Below, piece by piece: positions 63,601 through 64,000 of a stretch of DNA of 64,000 nt; the first letter of the stretch is position 1, and each line of letters opens with the position of its first letter. This DNA is from Puia sp. GTDB lineage: Bacteria; Bacteroidota; Bacteroidia; Chitinophagales; Chitinophagaceae. The stretch lies in NCBI GenBank assembly GCA_031292515.1, contig JARLGZ010000109.1:53740-117739 (forward strand), in the 5' to 3' direction. The notes beneath the pieces are model-generated. The model had not been told where the DNA came from. It saw nothing but the letters and a program-made list of their open reading frames with translations, and searched no databases. Made by a program: the position numbers and the translations under genes.

Positions 63601-63847
63601 CAACATAAGATATCTCCAGTACATCGTTGGGAGAAGAGATCGTAAGCGTATAGGTTCCGTCGCTGCCGGTATTGACGCCCCGGGAGGTTCCTTTTATGAC
63701 GACGGAGGCTCCGGCAACCGGTTTGCCTTCAGCATCCTTCACCACCCCCTTTACAGTCAGGTTTTGGGCGACCCCTGCCATCGGGCAAAACAGGCAACAG
63801 ACAAGGATGGATAAAACAGCCGATAAGGTCTGAACGGTTCGATTCAT
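60665..63847 (-). CDS. SusC/RagA-family TonB-dependent receptor
   Basis: This 1060-aa outer-membrane importer starts [20 protein letters not shown] with a Sec signal ending GVAQ; an ATG at 63856 is 3 codons upstream. A carboxypeptidase-regulatory-like domain follows ([24 protein letters not shown]), then the TonB-box region ([18 protein letters not shown]) and the plug domain ([52 protein letters not shown]). A 22-strand barrel ends in [12 protein letters not shown] with the terminal Phe. There is no extra N-terminal STN signalling domain, so it should not act through an ECF anti-sigma factor. It is the first gene of the amine cluster. Any regulator would lie beyond the right edge. Confidence 0.96.
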   Translation of the reverse strand: [1060 protein letters not shown]

Positions 63848-64000
63848 AACAGTCATTTTGGTTTGAAAAAGCAGTTTCTGGAAATGGCAGGCAACTCTCT
63901 CTATAAAAGGCAAGCAACCGTTTTTTTCGAAATATGAATTTCACCAAGTCAGATGTATAAAAAATTAAGTCGTGTCTTTTTAAAAAAAAATAAATTAATC

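Noticed and set aside
49573..63847. Reading the SusCD locus as an ordinary polysaccharide utilisation locus
   Set aside because: There is no glycoside hydrolase, polysaccharide lyase, sulfatase or carbohydrate esterase, and every enzyme present acts on C-N bonds or aldehydes.

Overview
The window comes from a Bacteroidota chromosome, most likely the Chitinophagaceae or a close relative. The evidence is a short group-1 sigma factor without region 1.1, the 396-aa Bacteroidetes form of PurM, a SusC/SusD pair, an sdhC-sdhA-sdhB operon of the cytochrome b558 type, and several promoters with the Bacteroidetes -7 element TAnnTTTG instead of an E. coli -10. Coding density is high and almost everything is housekeeping or ordinary accessory metabolism. 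I saw no transposase, integrase, prophage gene, CRISPR array, tRNA or rRNA.

Layout. 1-7.8 kb: a partial TPR gene, folB, trxB, rpoD, a BlaI-type repressor with a decayed partner, purM, ribF (with an unusual in-frame insertion) and holA. 8-13.8 kb: a membrane-anchored coiled-coil protein, a 1208-aa outer-membrane beta-barrel protein and a lipoprotein. 13.8-19.3 kb: a YbiT-type ABC-F ATPase and the succinate dehydrogenase operon. 19.7-22.5 kb: accD, smpB and a secreted protein. 22.5-30.4 kb: topoisomerase IV genes parE and parC on one strand, separated by four unrelated small genes. 30.5-38.9 kb: a ModF-like double ABC ATPase, a secreted isomerase/oxidoreductase pair, unknown small proteins, dnaG, a DinB protein and a DUF3052 protein. 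39-43.4 kb: plsY, prmA, pnp and rpsO. 43.5-47.5 kb: a four-gene surface-glycan cluster. 47.5-49.6 kb: ftsE and a type II NADH dehydrogenase.

49.6-63.9 kb is the most interesting part. It is one long minus-strand gene train: SusC, SusD, a Tat-exported flavin amine oxidase, a class-III aminotransferase, an aldehyde dehydrogenase, an NhaC-family transporter, a GNAT acetyltransferase, a second class-III aminotransferase and an amidohydrolase. Read together, it looks like a TonB-dependent uptake and degradation locus for an amine (polyamine- or GABA-like), built on the SusCD plan normally used for glycans. The substrate is an inference.

A second theme is non-coding. Short perfect tandem duplications (9-20 bp) and stop-codon-rich words of the type GTGAGTAGT / GGTCAGTAGTGAG occur in many gaps. 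In one place they lie inside a gene, as a roughly 68-residue insertion in the riboflavin kinase domain of RibF. In another they form a hairpin that supplies both stop codons of a convergent gene pair.
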